Counted from the stretch's first letter, positions 8,910 to 18,759 are shown. The stretch: 64,000 nt of DNA from JBBATK01 sp039810585 (GCA_039810585.1 JBDHXF010000008.1:16227-80226), one strand, 5' to 3'. The notes: generated from the sequence alone by a model not told the origin. A program made the numbers and translations.

Positions 8910-9863
8910 CTACGACGCCTGTACACGTCGCTGCATCAATTCTTCGCATTTCTCTCGGTCCTCACGCAGTTGCGACCAAAAGATATCGATACTGTCAAAC
9001 TTCATTTCCGCACGAATGAAGGCGTGAAAACTCACGTTCACCCGACGGTTGTACAGATTTCCATTGTAGTCGAAAAAGTGCACTTCAAGCCTCGGCTCTA
9101 CATCGTTCGTAAAGGTTGGTCTGGTACCAATGTTAGCCATCCCATACTTGCGAACGTTGTCGATCACGGCCGATACGAAGTACACTCCTTTTCCGGGAAG
9201 CAGTTTGTATGGTTCCATACATTCCACATTCGCGGTTGGGTAGCCAAGTCGACGGCCTCTGCCATCGCCTTCTACTACCACACCGTCTAAGGCATACTCA
9301 TACCCGAGCATCGCATTGGCACCTTCGATGCGTTGCTCCTTAAGCGCCGTACGAATCTGAGTGCTGCTAATCTTGTGATCTCCACTCATCAGCGGCGGAA
9401 CCTTTTCAACGCTGAACGAGAGCTCGGTTCCTAACTCGCGAAGCAAAGACTCGTCGCCTTCACGGTCCTTCCCAAATGTGTGGTCATAGCCCACAAAAAA
9501 GGTACTAATACCGATGTAGCGATACAAGATGTCGCGGATGAAACTCGGCGCGCCTGTTCGAGCAAACTCAAAGGTGAAGGGCACGATCACTGTTGTATGT
9601 ACCTGCGCTTCCGCCAGCAAACGCAAACGCTCGCTCACGGAACTCAACAACTTCAATGGTTCGCGTCCGGCTTTGTTCAACACGATCTGCGGATGCGGGT
9701 CGAAGCTGACCACCACTACACGACCTCCGGTTTCGGCTGACAGGGCTTGCATGCGATGGATAATCTCGCGATGGCCACGGTGCACGCCGTCAAAGGTGCC
9801 CACGGTGACAATGCTCTTCTCATCACGCTGCATACTTGTTATGTCTCGTACCGTCACCATCAT
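8910..9863 (-). CDS. ribF: Bifunctional riboflavin kinase / FAD synthetase
   Basis: Makes FMN from riboflavin and ATP, then FAD from FMN. 317 residues. The N-terminal nucleotidyltransferase part shows TVGTFDGVHRGHREII (about 21-36) and FFVGYDHTFGKDREGD. The C-terminal riboflavin kinase part shows GRRLGYPTANVE, GKGVYFVSAVID and ANIGTRPTF. Three possible starts exist (ATG-ATG at 9863/9860 and Met11); none has a good ribosome-binding site, so the longest is kept. Position between truB and rpsO is conserved in many bacteria. Confidence 0.96.
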   Translation of the reverse strand: MMVTVRDITSMQRDEKSIVTVGTFDGVHRGHREIIHRMQALSAETGGRVVVVSFDPHPQIVLNKAGREPLKLLSSVSERLRLLAEAQVHTTVIVPFTFEFARTGAPSFIRDILYRYIGISTFFVGYDHTFGKDREGDESLLRELGTELSFSVEKVPPLMSGDHKISSTQIRTALKEQRIEGANAMLGYEYALDGVVVEGDGRGRRLGYPTANVECMEPYKLLPGKGVYFVSAVIDNVRKYGMANIGTRPTFTNDVEPRLEVHFFDYNGNLYNRRVNVSFHAFIRAEMKFDSIDIFWSQLREDREKCEELMQRRVQAS

Positions 9864-9949
9864 CGTTGTTCAATTGTAATGCAAGCGAAATAGGGGAGTG
9901 ACTGTATTTCAGATCACGATACCTATGTCTTGCTCGCGATGTCTTTTCT

Positions 9950-10765
9950 TTATCCGTTGCTGCCTTCGGCAGCCGTTTTGACCTGCTCGTCCGTAGGATC
10001 GAGCGCAGTGGCCGACATTTGCGCAGAAGCGTTTGGTGTACCGTTGCTGCTGCTCGGACGGAACAATGCTTCCAACTCGGACATTCGGAGCGCGGTATCC
10101 ACACGATACTCTCCGATAGCACTGCGGCGCAACGATTTTAAGTACGCTCCGCAACCCAGTCGCTCTCCGATATCGTGAGCTAAGCTTCGAATGTACGTGC
10201 CTTTCGAGCACTGAATGCGAACACTCACAAGGGGAAGTTCCACACCAAGAATGTCAATGCACGCAACATGAACTTGTCGTGCTTCGCGCTCAACTTCCGT
10301 GCCCTTGCGAGCTAAGTCGTAGAGTCGTTTACCACCCACCTTACGCGCAGAATACATCGGCGGAATTTGCTCGATGTCTCCCACAAAGCCACTCACTACT
10401 GTTTCGATGTCGTGCTGACTCAGTGTCGACACGTCCCGAACGTTTTCTTCTTCCATTTCCGCATCAAAGGTCGCCGTTGTAGCACCAAGCCTCAGCGTGG
10501 CGAGGTATTCCTTCTCCTGCGCCTGAAAACCGTCGATGCTCTTCGTTGCCTTTCCGCAGCAAATGATCAGCAAGCCGGTAGCTAAGGGATCGAGAGTACC
10601 GGCATGACCAATTTTCTTGATGCGAAGCAGCGAGCGAAGTCGCGCCACCACATCGAACGACGTCCAGTTCAGATCTTTATCCACCAAGAGCGCGGCGCCC
10701 GCTTCGTGTGCTTGTTCAAGCCACTCCTGCGGACCGACGCCTGCATCACGAGTCAGAATCGTCAT
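9950..10765 (-). CDS. truB: tRNA pseudouridine(55) synthase
   Basis: Isomerises U55 to pseudouridine in the T-loop of tRNAs. 271 residues. The catalytic Asp is in GHAGTLDPLATGLLI (about residues 53-67), and the second family motif AGGKRLYDLAR-like is present as VGGKRLYDLARKG. RNA-binding core continues to SKGTYIRSLAHDIG. The last 40 residues are a Ser/Ala/Thr-rich tail without the PUA domain of the E. coli-type enzyme, so it belongs to the short form. Starts inside the end of rbfA (20-base overlap), with CGGAG upstream: translational coupling is likely. Confidence 0.97.
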   Translation of the reverse strand: MTILTRDAGVGPQEWLEQAHEAGAALLVDKDLNWTSFDVVARLRSLLRIKKIGHAGTLDPLATGLLIICCGKATKSIDGFQAQEKEYLATLRLGATTATFDAEMEEENVRDVSTLSQHDIETVVSGFVGDIEQIPPMYSARKVGGKRLYDLARKGTEVEREARQVHVACIDILGVELPLVSVRIQCSKGTYIRSLAHDIGERLGCGAYLKSLRRSAIGEYRVDTALRMSELEALFRPSSSNGTPNASAQMSATALDPTDEQVKTAAEGSNG

Positions 10766-11123
10766 GCGTCTCCGACTCCGTGTGAAATGGAGGATTCTCT
10801 TTCAAGATCTGTGAAATGCGATCCACGTCGTCCAACGACGAATCGATGTAGAAGCGGATCTCCGGTACAATGCGCAAACGCAACTGCGTTACCACAGCCT
10901 TCTTGAAGCGATACGCATCTTGCGCCAACGACTTCAAAATCTGTTCGTTGGACTTGAGCACTCCAAAGACGCTGAGGTAAACTTTGGCGATGGACAAGTC
11001 CGGCGACATCTGCACCGACGTGATCGTGAGCATCCCTCCGCCGATATCTCGGGTGAAGGCGTCCATGGTCGACGTCAGCGCCTTGTGAATCTCGTTAGCA
11101 ACTTTTTGAGCGCGTACGGACAT
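10746..11123 (-). CDS. rbfA: Ribosome-binding factor A
   Basis: Small KH-fold factor that binds the 30S subunit near helix 1 during late maturation and in cold adaptation. 125 residues; the family pattern MSVRAQKVANEIHKALT, then DLSIAKVYLSVFG and LRIVPEIRFYIDSSLDD, is intact. It sits four bases after infB and overlaps truB. The acidic tail (ESETHDDSDS) is lineage-specific. Confidence 0.96.
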   Translation of the reverse strand: MSVRAQKVANEIHKALTSTMDAFTRDIGGGMLTITSVQMSPDLSIAKVYLSVFGVLKSNEQILKSLAQDAYRFKKAVVTQLRLRIVPEIRFYIDSSLDDVDRISQILKENPPFHTESETHDDSDS

Positions 11124-11127
11124 GACC

Positions 11128-14022
11128 TTAGCTCAACTTTCTCTTGATTTCAAGGATCTTATAGGCCTCAATCACGTCGCCCATCTCGAAGTCGTTAAAA
11201 CCATTGATGGTAATACCGCATTCAAATCCGGCGCGCATTTCCTTTACGTCTTCCTTCACATGCTTGAGACTCTGAATAGTTCCCTTGAAGATTTCAAAAC
11301 CATTACGCATAATGCGAATCTTGTCGTTGCGTACCACGGTGCCGTTCAACACATAGCATCCGGCAACTTGTCCCACATGCGAGATCTTGAAGATCTGACG
11401 AATCTCCGTGCGTGAGGTCACTTCTTCCTTAATGTCAGGCGAGAGCATACCTTCGAGAGCCAGTTTGACTTCGTTGATCGCATCGTAGATAATGGAGTAG
11501 AGGCGAACATCCACTTGCTCTCGCTCCACAATCTTGCGGATGGAAGTAGGAATGGTCACTTGGAAACCAATAATGACAGCGTTCGAAGCAGAAGCCAACA
11601 TCACATCGCTTTCGCTGATGGAGCCGACCGCGCGGTAAATCACGTGTACCTTTACCTCGTCGCGCGAGAGCTTGAGTAAGGAGTCGGTCAAGGCTTCCAG
11701 CGAACCGCTCACATCCGTTTTCAGGATGAGTCGCAATTCCTTCACTCCACCATGCTGCATTTGCGCTGAGATGTCGTCGAGTGTGGTATGACGAACCTGA
11801 CGGAGCTGCTGCTCACGACGCAGAACCTGACGTTGCTGTGCCGCATCGCGGAGTGACGCTTCATTTTCAGAGCAAATGATGACATCGCCTGCTTCCGGCA
11901 GACCCTCAAATCCCGTGACCTGGACCGGTGTGCTTGGTCCTGCCTCGTCCACTCGATTGCCGCGTTCGTCATACATGGCTCGGACGCGACCAAAGAACTG
12001 TCCGCACAGGAAGGCATCGCCAATGTGCAGTGTTCCTTTTTGGATCATGATGGTCGACACGTTTCCACGTCCTTTATCCACGTGTGCTTCAATCACCGCA
12101 CCACGAGCCGGGCGATTTGGATTAGCCTTGAGATCAAGCAAGTCGGCCTCGAGCAATACCTTTTCGAGTAGCTTTTCGACGTTCGTACCCTTCTTGGCCG
12201 AGATCTCAGCAGATTGGTACTTGCCGCCCCATTCTTCAACGAGCACGTTGTTATTAGCCAATTGCTGACGGATGTTGTCGGCATTGGCATTTTCCTTATC
12301 GATCTTGTTGATGGCCACGATCATCGGCACGTTTGCTGCCTGTGCGTGGGAGATAGCTTCCAATGTTTGGGGCATCACATTGTCATCCGCTGCTACAACC
12401 AAGATCACAATATCCGTCACCTGCGCGCCGCGCGCGCGCATGGCGGTAAAGGCTTCGTGACCCGGCGTATCAAGGAAGGCAATGGCGCGTCCGTTCGGCA
12501 ACTTCAGTTTATAGGCACCGATGTGCTGGGTGATACCACCGGCCTCACCGGCCACCACGTTGGCGTTACGGATATAATCAAGAAGTGATGTCTTACCATG
12601 ATCCACGTGTCCCATGATGGTCACAATCGGCGGACGTGTCTCGAGTGTTTCCGGATCGTCTGCCTCATCGGCCTCCACATCAATCTCTTTGTCGCTGATG
12701 AACTCGACGGTGTAGCCGTAGTCATCGGCGATGAGTTGAATGGTCTCCTTATCAAGGCGCTGATTGATACTCACCATCAAGCCAAGCGAGAAACACTTGG
12801 TGATGATTTCGGCGGCGCTTACGCCCATGAAGTTTGCCAGTTCTGCGGTGGACAGAAACTCTGTCACCCGCAAGATGCCGCTTTCGCGTTCCAGCTCCTC
12901 CTGACGCTTTTGCTCGCGTTCCTCACGAATATCTTTTTTCTTCTGCTTAATGCGAGAGCGCATGCGGGCTTGCGATGCTTCGTCGTTACCCGACAAGGTC
13001 TCGCGAATAGCGCGTTCAACGTTTTGCTCGTTGACTTGCTCCTTAGCACTGCGCTTACGCTTACGTTCGCGTTCCGCATCCTTCTTGGCTGCTGCGGTTG
13101 TGGCAGCGCCCTTCTTGGCATCGGGTTTCTTGAAGGTACGCGGTCCGCCTCCACCACCGGCATAGGCGCCAATGCGGATTTCGGAGAGTGGGGTAGTGAT
13201 GGGGGAATCTCCCTTTGGCCCCTTGCCGTCACTACGCTTGGCACGTTCCGAACGGAAATTGCGTTCGGGTTGCAACTCCACTTTTCCAAGCACGGTGAGT
13301 CCACGAAGTTGTGGCCTCGAGCCCGGTTCGGAAGTGATCACGACATTTTTCTTGCGCTTGCGTTTTTTCTTTGCGCCGTCCTCAGTTCCATCGTCAGCGC
13401 CTTCGTCGTCGCCGCCCTCGGCAGTTGCTTCTGCATCGGTGCCGGCAGCTGCTTCGGTTGACTCGGTCGTGTCGGCGGCGGCCGGTGTTTCGGCTGCAAC
13501 TTCAGCGGCAGGTGCCGGTTCAGCTTCGGCCGTAACGACGGGAGCCGGTTCTTCTGCGGGGACCGTTTCGGCGGAGGCAGCAGCGAGGGAAGCTAACTCT
13601 TCTTCGCGAGCGTGCTGTTCACGTGCGATGCGCTCACGTTCCATTTCCTCGCGTGCGGACTTTTCGGCGGCAAGGCGATCGTGACGTTGTTTTTCTAAGC
13701 GTTCACGCTCCGCTCGATCGGCGGCCTCGCGAGCTTCGATTTCGGCGATGCGTTCTTGCTCGCGAGAGGCAATGGAAACCGTGGCGTCGCTCTTTCGAGC
13801 AACGGTTTTGTGTTTCTCAATTTTCTCGCGCTGTTTTTCGACAAGCTTTGCTTCTTTGCTGAATTTGTCGGTGACAGCATCCAGCATCTCGTCGTTCAAC
13901 TGAGCAGTGGGTTTATTCTCAACCGAGAAACCGCGTGTCTTCAGAAAGTCGACAATCTCATCCTTTGCAATGTTTAGGTGAGCAGCAACTTTGAACAGCT
14001 TGTTTTCTCTTTTTTCAGCCAT
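11128..14022 (-). CDS. infB: Translation initiation factor IF-2
   Basis: GTPase that delivers fMet-tRNA to the 30S initiation complex and promotes subunit joining. 964 residues. An N-terminal winged-helix-like IF2_N segment (KLFKVAAHLNIAKDEIVDFL) is followed by about 300 residues of charged Ala/Glu/Arg-rich, probably disordered sequence. The G domain (about 465-635) has GHVDHGKTSLLDYI, DTPGHEAFTAM and NKID. Domains II-IV follow, with the C-terminal SSISESDV-like region and tRNA-binding beta-barrel. The strong compositional bias of the N-terminus creates long spurious open frames on the opposite strand at 12.6-13.7 kb. No Shine-Dalgarno at ATG 14022. Confidence 0.98.
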   Translation of the reverse strand: MAEKRENKLFKVAAHLNIAKDEIVDFLKTRGFSVENKPTAQLNDEMLDAVTDKFSKEAKLVEKQREKIEKHKTVARKSDATVSIASREQERIAEIEAREAADRAERERLEKQRHDRLAAEKSAREEMERERIAREQHAREEELASLAAASAETVPAEEPAPVVTAEAEPAPAAEVAAETPAAADTTESTEAAAGTDAEATAEGGDDEGADDGTEDGAKKKRKRKKNVVITSEPGSRPQLRGLTVLGKVELQPERNFRSERAKRSDGKGPKGDSPITTPLSEIRIGAYAGGGGGPRTFKKPDAKKGAATTAAAKKDAERERKRKRSAKEQVNEQNVERAIRETLSGNDEASQARMRSRIKQKKKDIREEREQKRQEELERESGILRVTEFLSTAELANFMGVSAAEIITKCFSLGLMVSINQRLDKETIQLIADDYGYTVEFISDKEIDVEADEADDPETLETRPPIVTIMGHVDHGKTSLLDYIRNANVVAGEAGGITQHIGAYKLKLPNGRAIAFLDTPGHEAFTAMRARGAQVTDIVILVVAADDNVMPQTLEAISHAQAANVPMIVAINKIDKENANADNIRQQLANNNVLVEEWGGKYQSAEISAKKGTNVEKLLEKVLLEADLLDLKANPNRPARGAVIEAHVDKGRGNVSTIMIQKGTLHIGDAFLCGQFFGRVRAMYDERGNRVDEAGPSTPVQVTGFEGLPEAGDVIICSENEASLRDAAQQRQVLRREQQLRQVRHTTLDDISAQMQHGGVKELRLILKTDVSGSLEALTDSLLKLSRDEVKVHVIYRAVGSISESDVMLASASNAVIIGFQVTIPTSIRKIVEREQVDVRLYSIIYDAINEVKLALEGMLSPDIKEEVTSRTEIRQIFKISHVGQVAGCYVLNGTVVRNDKIRIMRNGFEIFKGTIQSLKHVKEDVKEMRAGFECGITINGFNDFEMGDVIEAYKILEIKRKLS

Positions 14023-14143
14023 GAAGCACAGATATAGATGATCAATAGTGCACGCCGGAAGGAACAGTGTACCTGGCGACGGCTTGTGTCGGACTGATTG
14101 CAGGGGGCAGTCCGCACCCCAATTCCATCAAGAGTCTTGATTA

Positions 14144-14170
14144 TTCGAGAGGCGCCTTGCGCCTCTCGAA
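14144..14170. other. Intra-operon hairpin between nusA and infB
   Basis: A perfect 12-base stem (TTCGAGAGGCGC / GCGCCTCTCGAA) with a three-base CTT loop lies 18 bases after the nusA stop. No T-run follows on either strand, so it is not a usual terminator; it could be an RNA processing or stability element inside the operon. The same architecture occurs at 40834-40860. Confidence 0.6.
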
Positions 14171-14187
14171 TTCATCAACTCTTGCTT

Positions 14188-15663
14188 TTATTCCTGATTG
14201 TTATCGCTCGCCGCATCATCAGCTTGTTCTTCTGCTGCAGCTTCGCTTGTTTCTTCGTCGTCGCTGTCTGCAGCGTCGCTCAGCATATCCGAGAACATGC
14301 CTCCAATTTCGTCCTCGATCGACATCGTTGGGATGTTATCCGGATCGTTGGCCAGAATGGCGGCGTTGATCTTGTCCTCCATACCCGGAAGCTCCGTTTC
14401 GTCGAATTCTTCGAGAATTAGCGCGCGGATTTCCAGGAGCTTCTCGGCAGTCATGCCAGGGATTTGCACCAGGGAACTGAGTTCAGCCGACAAGAATTCG
14501 CGAGCGGTGTCGATGTGGGCTTCGATGATGCTGTCGTACAACTCGCGACCAATTTCTTCACGGAATTCGATCAACTCGATATCCTCGCCGCCTTCCTTGA
14601 TCAACGTTAGGGTATAACCGGTGATACGGGAGGCGAGGCGTACATTTTGTCCGTTACGGCCGATCGCTTGCGACACTTGGTCGTCCGGCACCATAACCGT
14701 TGCGGTATGACTTTCGTTATCGATGCTTAAATCTTTCACCTTTGCCGGCGAGAGAGCCCGCTTGATAAAGGTAAGCGGATCATTAGACCATTCGATGACG
14801 TCGATGTTCTCGTTGCCCAATTCGCGAACGATGGAATGGATACGAATACCCTTCATACCAACGCAGGCGCCTACGGGATCAACGCGTTCGTCGTAACTCA
14901 CGACCGCCACCTTGGACCGTTCACCGGGGTCGCGCGCAATGGCCTTGATTTCGATGATACCATCGAAGATTTCCGGAATTTCAATTTCAAACAAACGCGC
15001 CAGGAATTGATCGTCAGCGCGGCTGAGAATGATGTCCGGCAACCCGCTGGCACCGCTTCGGCGTACTTCCTTGATGATAGATTTGATGGCCGAGTTCTTC
15101 TTGTAGCGCTCGTTCGGGATTTGCTCTTCGCGCGGCATACGCATTTCGTGCTTGTCGTGCATCACGAGTAAATCGTTACGACGAATCTGGTAGACTTCGC
15201 CGATGATGATCTCGCCGACTTTCTGTTCGTACTCGTTGAAGATGTTATCCTTCTCCACATCGCGAATCCGCTGCGCCAGAGCTTGCTGGGCAAGGGTAAT
15301 GATGCGGCGACCGAATTCGAGACCAATATTCTCCAACGAAATTTCCTCAATGAACTCGTCGCCGATGTCGTAGGAGTCTTTAGACTTTTCTCCCACCTCG
15401 GTGAGCGATACTTCCTTAGCCTCATTCAAAACGAACTTGACGATTTCGCGAGTCAGATAAATTTCGATGTCGCCCTTTTCCATGTTCACAATGATGTCGT
15501 ACGACGCATCATTGCCATACTTTTTCTTCACCATCATGCCCAGTGTTTCTTCCAGCAGACCCTGCAACAGGTCGCGGTCAATACCCTTTTGACGTGCCAT
15601 CTCGGCAAATGCCTCGATGATGGCTTTCTTGTCAAACTTTGGAGCGGATTTACGTTTAGCCAT
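14188..15663 (-). CDS. nusA: Transcription termination/antitermination factor NusA
   Basis: Binds RNA polymerase and nascent RNA, modulating pausing, termination and antitermination. 491 residues. N-terminal polymerase-binding domain, then an S1 domain (VGEIIIGEVYQIRRNDLLV, about 150-168) and two KH domains containing the DPVGACVGMKGIRI and QAIGRNGQNVRLAS motifs. A short helical stretch with IPGMTAEKLLEIRALI resembles one helix-hairpin-helix repeat; the duplicated acidic repeats of enterobacteria are absent. The tail is strongly acidic (SDDEETSEAAAEEQ). Classical position between rimP and infB. Confidence 0.97.
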   Translation of the reverse strand: MAKRKSAPKFDKKAIIEAFAEMARQKGIDRDLLQGLLEETLGMMVKKKYGNDASYDIIVNMEKGDIEIYLTREIVKFVLNEAKEVSLTEVGEKSKDSYDIGDEFIEEISLENIGLEFGRRIITLAQQALAQRIRDVEKDNIFNEYEQKVGEIIIGEVYQIRRNDLLVMHDKHEMRMPREEQIPNERYKKNSAIKSIIKEVRRSGASGLPDIILSRADDQFLARLFEIEIPEIFDGIIEIKAIARDPGERSKVAVVSYDERVDPVGACVGMKGIRIHSIVRELGNENIDVIEWSNDPLTFIKRALSPAKVKDLSIDNESHTATVMVPDDQVSQAIGRNGQNVRLASRITGYTLTLIKEGGEDIELIEFREEIGRELYDSIIEAHIDTAREFLSAELSSLVQIPGMTAEKLLEIRALILEEFDETELPGMEDKINAAILANDPDNIPTMSIEDEIGGMFSDMLSDAADSDDEETSEAAAEEQADDAASDNNQE

Positions 15664-15758
15664 GGTACAAACAAGTGGTACTGTGATTGAAATGATCGTG
15701 TGTTGGAAACGGACAGCCGTTACGAAAGAAACACTGTGTTACATGCAACACACCGAGT

Positions 15759-16274
15759 CTATCGCATGGATACCCGTACTGTTGAACTGCTGATGTGATC
15801 AAAGGCAAGGTGTAGGTCCTCGCTCGGTGGAGCAGACTTCTTGGTACCTGTGGGTCGAAGCACTATCGCTTCGGGCTCCACACGAACCAACACGCCCTCT
15901 TGCACTGAGCCATCGGTACATGTCACGCTGAGCGTTCTGCCAACGTGCTTGTCGTATTGCCAATTGAAGGTCAACGGACGATCAACACCGGGCGACGATA
16001 CCTCGAGCTGGTATACGTCACTCAGAAATTTGTCGGTTGCGGATTCATCGTTCAGAGTGCGGCTAACCTGTGAACACAGCTCCAGCGAAACACCCTGACG
16101 ATTGTCGATAAAGAGGTCGAGAATCAAGCGGCGCTCGCTGCCGCGGATCGCAAAGTCCACCAACTGGCAGTCGTTAGCTGCACAAATACGGTGAATACAC
16201 TGCAAAGACTCTTCAGGAATCGTACGTCTCAAACTACCTGTCAATGATGAACAAAAAATGGGCATAAAGCCCAT
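15759..16274 (-). CDS. rimP: Ribosome maturation factor RimP
   Basis: Needed for 30S maturation, acting early in assembly of the central domain. 171 residues. The N-terminal domain pattern is CQLVDFAIRGSERRLILDLFID, then the QVSRTLNDE helix and LEVSSPGVDRPLTF, the best-conserved RimP signature; the C-terminal SH3-like domain follows. ATG 16274 is chosen over an adjacent GTG at 16277 because GAGGTG lies five bases upstream; ATG 16265 is also possible. It is first in the eight-gene minus-strand operon; the promoter must lie in the 213 bases shared with the divergent histidine kinase gene. Confidence 0.93.
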   Translation of the reverse strand: MGFMPIFCSSLTGSLRRTIPEESLQCIHRICAANDCQLVDFAIRGSERRLILDLFIDNRQGVSLELCSQVSRTLNDESATDKFLSDVYQLEVSSPGVDRPLTFNWQYDKHVGRTLSVTCTDGSVQEGVLVRVEPEAIVLRPTGTKKSAPPSEDLHLAFDHISSSTVRVSMR

Positions 16275-16487
16275 CACATCACCTCGTATGAATACAAATA
16301 TAGAGGAAATAGGGGTTTATACAAAGAAAAAGTTGAGGAGCTCTGTGTGCGCCGGGATTGTGTACACCAAAAGTGACCTAAACCCGTCTAAAACGAGGCT
16401 GTTAAGGTATGTTAATCACCGTTTTCGCAGCAACTCGTCCACGTAATTTTGAGCATCAAAATCTGCTGAATTTCTGCATTTAGGCTT

Positions 16488-18620
16488 ATGGAACGTTTGA
16501 AGAATGTCACCAAGCAACTCATCATCGCTGCACTGGGCATCGCCCTTGTTGGGATAGGTTGGGAGCAGTGGCGCTTGGTCAATAACAGTATGGAATTAAG
16601 CAACCAGCTGTTTCGCCAACAGGTTAATGAAGCTCTGGCAAACGTGTCTCGCAAATTGGAAGATGTTGAGCACGTCGCCGATGCCGTTACCATTTCCTCT
16701 CGTCAAGAGCCGCAATCGGTAGAATCACCGTCCGGTCGTCTGCCACGCATACCGGCTCCTACCCAGCAATTGAAGCCGAAGCAAGCGGAGCCGAAGGACT
16801 CGATGATGGCCGTAGTCGAACCGCGGCATGCTGTCCCCGGAAGAACTATTCTTTTTCATCCCAGCACGCAAACCCACGCACCAACCCATTCCGTTCCAGC
16901 TGGCAATTCTCAGTCGGCTCTCATTGGCAACACACTTCCGAAGAATGCCGCTTCTTCGGATCCCGTATCGACCTCTACCACATCCTCCCTCCAAGTGGAG
17001 TTCGGTGGAAATGGTCAGGGATTCCAGTTACAAGTCAATCAATCTGTCGGTACCAATGGTGTCGTTCAGGAGCAGCGATACGCCGCTCGCACAAACCATG
17101 TACAGTCATGGGACTCGGCACTGAAACACCTGAGTGGAAATCGCGCAGCGCGTTATTCTGAGGTTCAGGATAATATCAACCAAGCGTTGCAAAGCATGCA
17201 GCAAGAGCAGTTTGTGATGGGCCAACAGGGGAATGCCGATTATTCTGCGTTCCGCCCCACGTTGACGACCGGAGTTGAATTTGCTGTACTTGGAAATTCC
17301 GGTATCGTAGCACCTCAGAATTATGGAGCATACTCCGTAGCGGTTGGTGACACCTCGCAGATGCATCACCGCGCGGTGCCGATCTTGCATACGAAGGAAC
17401 TGTGTAAACGACCTCACTGCAGCCTCTGTGCGCAGGAAAAGAATCAGAACGCTCCGGCATCGACGAGTGCTCGCAACGAACTCCGTCGTTCGGAAGAGTG
17501 CACGGCACGGATAAAAGACAAAATGCAGCGTATCCAGCAGACGGTCAGCGATTTGCGGGAGTTTACCGAACCGCTGGAAAGCCGCGTTAATCAGAACATC
17601 ATCGACTCCATGATCGCCTCCGAGTTTAGCATCAAGTCCTTACCCCTGGATTACGGCTTTGGTGTGTTGAATGGCGAAAACAATCACTTTGTGTACACGA
17701 AGAACGCCACCCGTGAGCAGCTAGCCGGATCGCCATTTAGCTCCGTGTTGTTTGCTGGAGATATCATGCCGAAGAATCACAAACTCTTCGTCGAGTTTCC
17801 GCACACCCAATCCTATCTGTACAAACAGAATATGGGTACGCTGGCAATGTCCGTGCTCTTTGTATTGATGATTGTAGGGTCGTTTGGATGGACCATGCGT
17901 AACCTAAATCGCCACAAAGCCGTGTCTGAGATGAAGTCTGATTTCATCAACAACATGACACACGAATTCAAGACACCCATTGCGACGATAGCGCTGGCCT
18001 CTGAAGCGCTCCGCGACCCGGAAGTGTCGTCCAGTTACGAACGCGTGAGCCGTTTCATCGGAGTGATTCGCGAGGAAAATCGTCGACTCAGTTCCCAGGT
18101 TGAACGAGTGCTCCAGGCGGCGAAGCTGGATCGAGGAGAACTGGTGCTCACAAAGTCCGACGTGGATATGCACGAAGTGGTCGAGTACGCCAAAGATTCT
18201 ATCATGCTGCAAGTGGAAGCACGAGGCGGACAAATCGTCACCGATTTACAAGCAAGCTATGCCGTTGTCGTTGGCGACGATGTGCATCTGCGTAACATCC
18301 TGTTGAATCTGATGGACAATGCCATTAAGTACACGAAGGACACTCCGCATATCGTGGTGAGCAGTCGAACCACGAACGAAGGAATCGTTCTCTCCGTGCA
18401 AGACAACGGTATTGGCATCTCAAAGGAGAATCAAAAACGCGTTTTCGAAAAGCTCTATAGAGTTCCCACCGGAAACGTGCACAACGTCAAAGGATTTGGT
18501 CTTGGATTGTCTTATGTCAAAGCCATCGTTGAGGCACACGGCGGAAGTGTATCGATCGAGAGCGAGATTGGTTCAGGAAGTCGCTTCGATGTGATGCTTC
18601 CGTATGGAGTTGCTTCTTAA
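16488..18620 (+). CDS. Membrane sensor histidine kinase with large extracytoplasmic domain
   Basis: Two-component sensor, 710 residues. TM1 at about residues 10-26, a very long extracytoplasmic part to about 448, TM2 at about 450-470, then HisKA with phospho-acceptor His492 (NMTHEFKTPIATIAL) and HATPase_c with N-box NLMDNAIKYT, DNGIGIS and GFGLGLSYVKAIVEAHGG. There is no obvious HAMP domain between TM2 and HisKA. The sensor region is Gln/Ser-rich and low complexity up to about residue 270, then carries Cys306-x4-Cys311-x2-Cys314 (CKRPHCSLC) before a predicted helical stretch. The ligand is unknown; the cysteines suggest metal or redox sensing, which is inference. Cognate regulator 139 bases downstream. 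Confidence 0.93.
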   Translation: MERLKNVTKQLIIAALGIALVGIGWEQWRLVNNSMELSNQLFRQQVNEALANVSRKLEDVEHVADAVTISSRQEPQSVESPSGRLPRIPAPTQQLKPKQAEPKDSMMAVVEPRHAVPGRTILFHPSTQTHAPTHSVPAGNSQSALIGNTLPKNAASSDPVSTSTTSSLQVEFGGNGQGFQLQVNQSVGTNGVVQEQRYAARTNHVQSWDSALKHLSGNRAARYSEVQDNINQALQSMQQEQFVMGQQGNADYSAFRPTLTTGVEFAVLGNSGIVAPQNYGAYSVAVGDTSQMHHRAVPILHTKELCKRPHCSLCAQEKNQNAPASTSARNELRRSEECTARIKDKMQRIQQTVSDLREFTEPLESRVNQNIIDSMIASEFSIKSLPLDYGFGVLNGENNHFVYTKNATREQLAGSPFSSVLFAGDIMPKNHKLFVEFPHTQSYLYKQNMGTLAMSVLFVLMIVGSFGWTMRNLNRHKAVSEMKSDFINNMTHEFKTPIATIALASEALRDPEVSSSYERVSRFIGVIREENRRLSSQVERVLQAAKLDRGELVLTKSDVDMHEVVEYAKDSIMLQVEARGGQIVTDLQASYAVVVGDDVHLRNILLNLMDNAIKYTKDTPHIVVSSRTTNEGIVLSVQDNGIGISKENQKRVFEKLYRVPTGNVHNVKGFGLGLSYVKAIVEAHGGSVSIESEIGSGSRFDVMLPYGVAS

Positions 18621-18759
18621 CACTTGCAAAGAAGTGCAAAGAATTTGTGAAAGTCACAGAAAGTGATGCAACAAGAAAGGGACTTCGTTGTTACTGTGTG
18701 TGTTTCGGTTGGTGGTTTGAGATGTAGGGTAGGTTCCACACTTTCGGAGATAGCGTTTT

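Noticed and set aside
12598..13461. Long open frame (287 codons) on the plus strand opposite infB
   Set aside because: Lies wholly antisense to the confident IF-2 gene; it results from the strongly biased codon composition of the N-terminal half of infB, and its translation has no protein family character.
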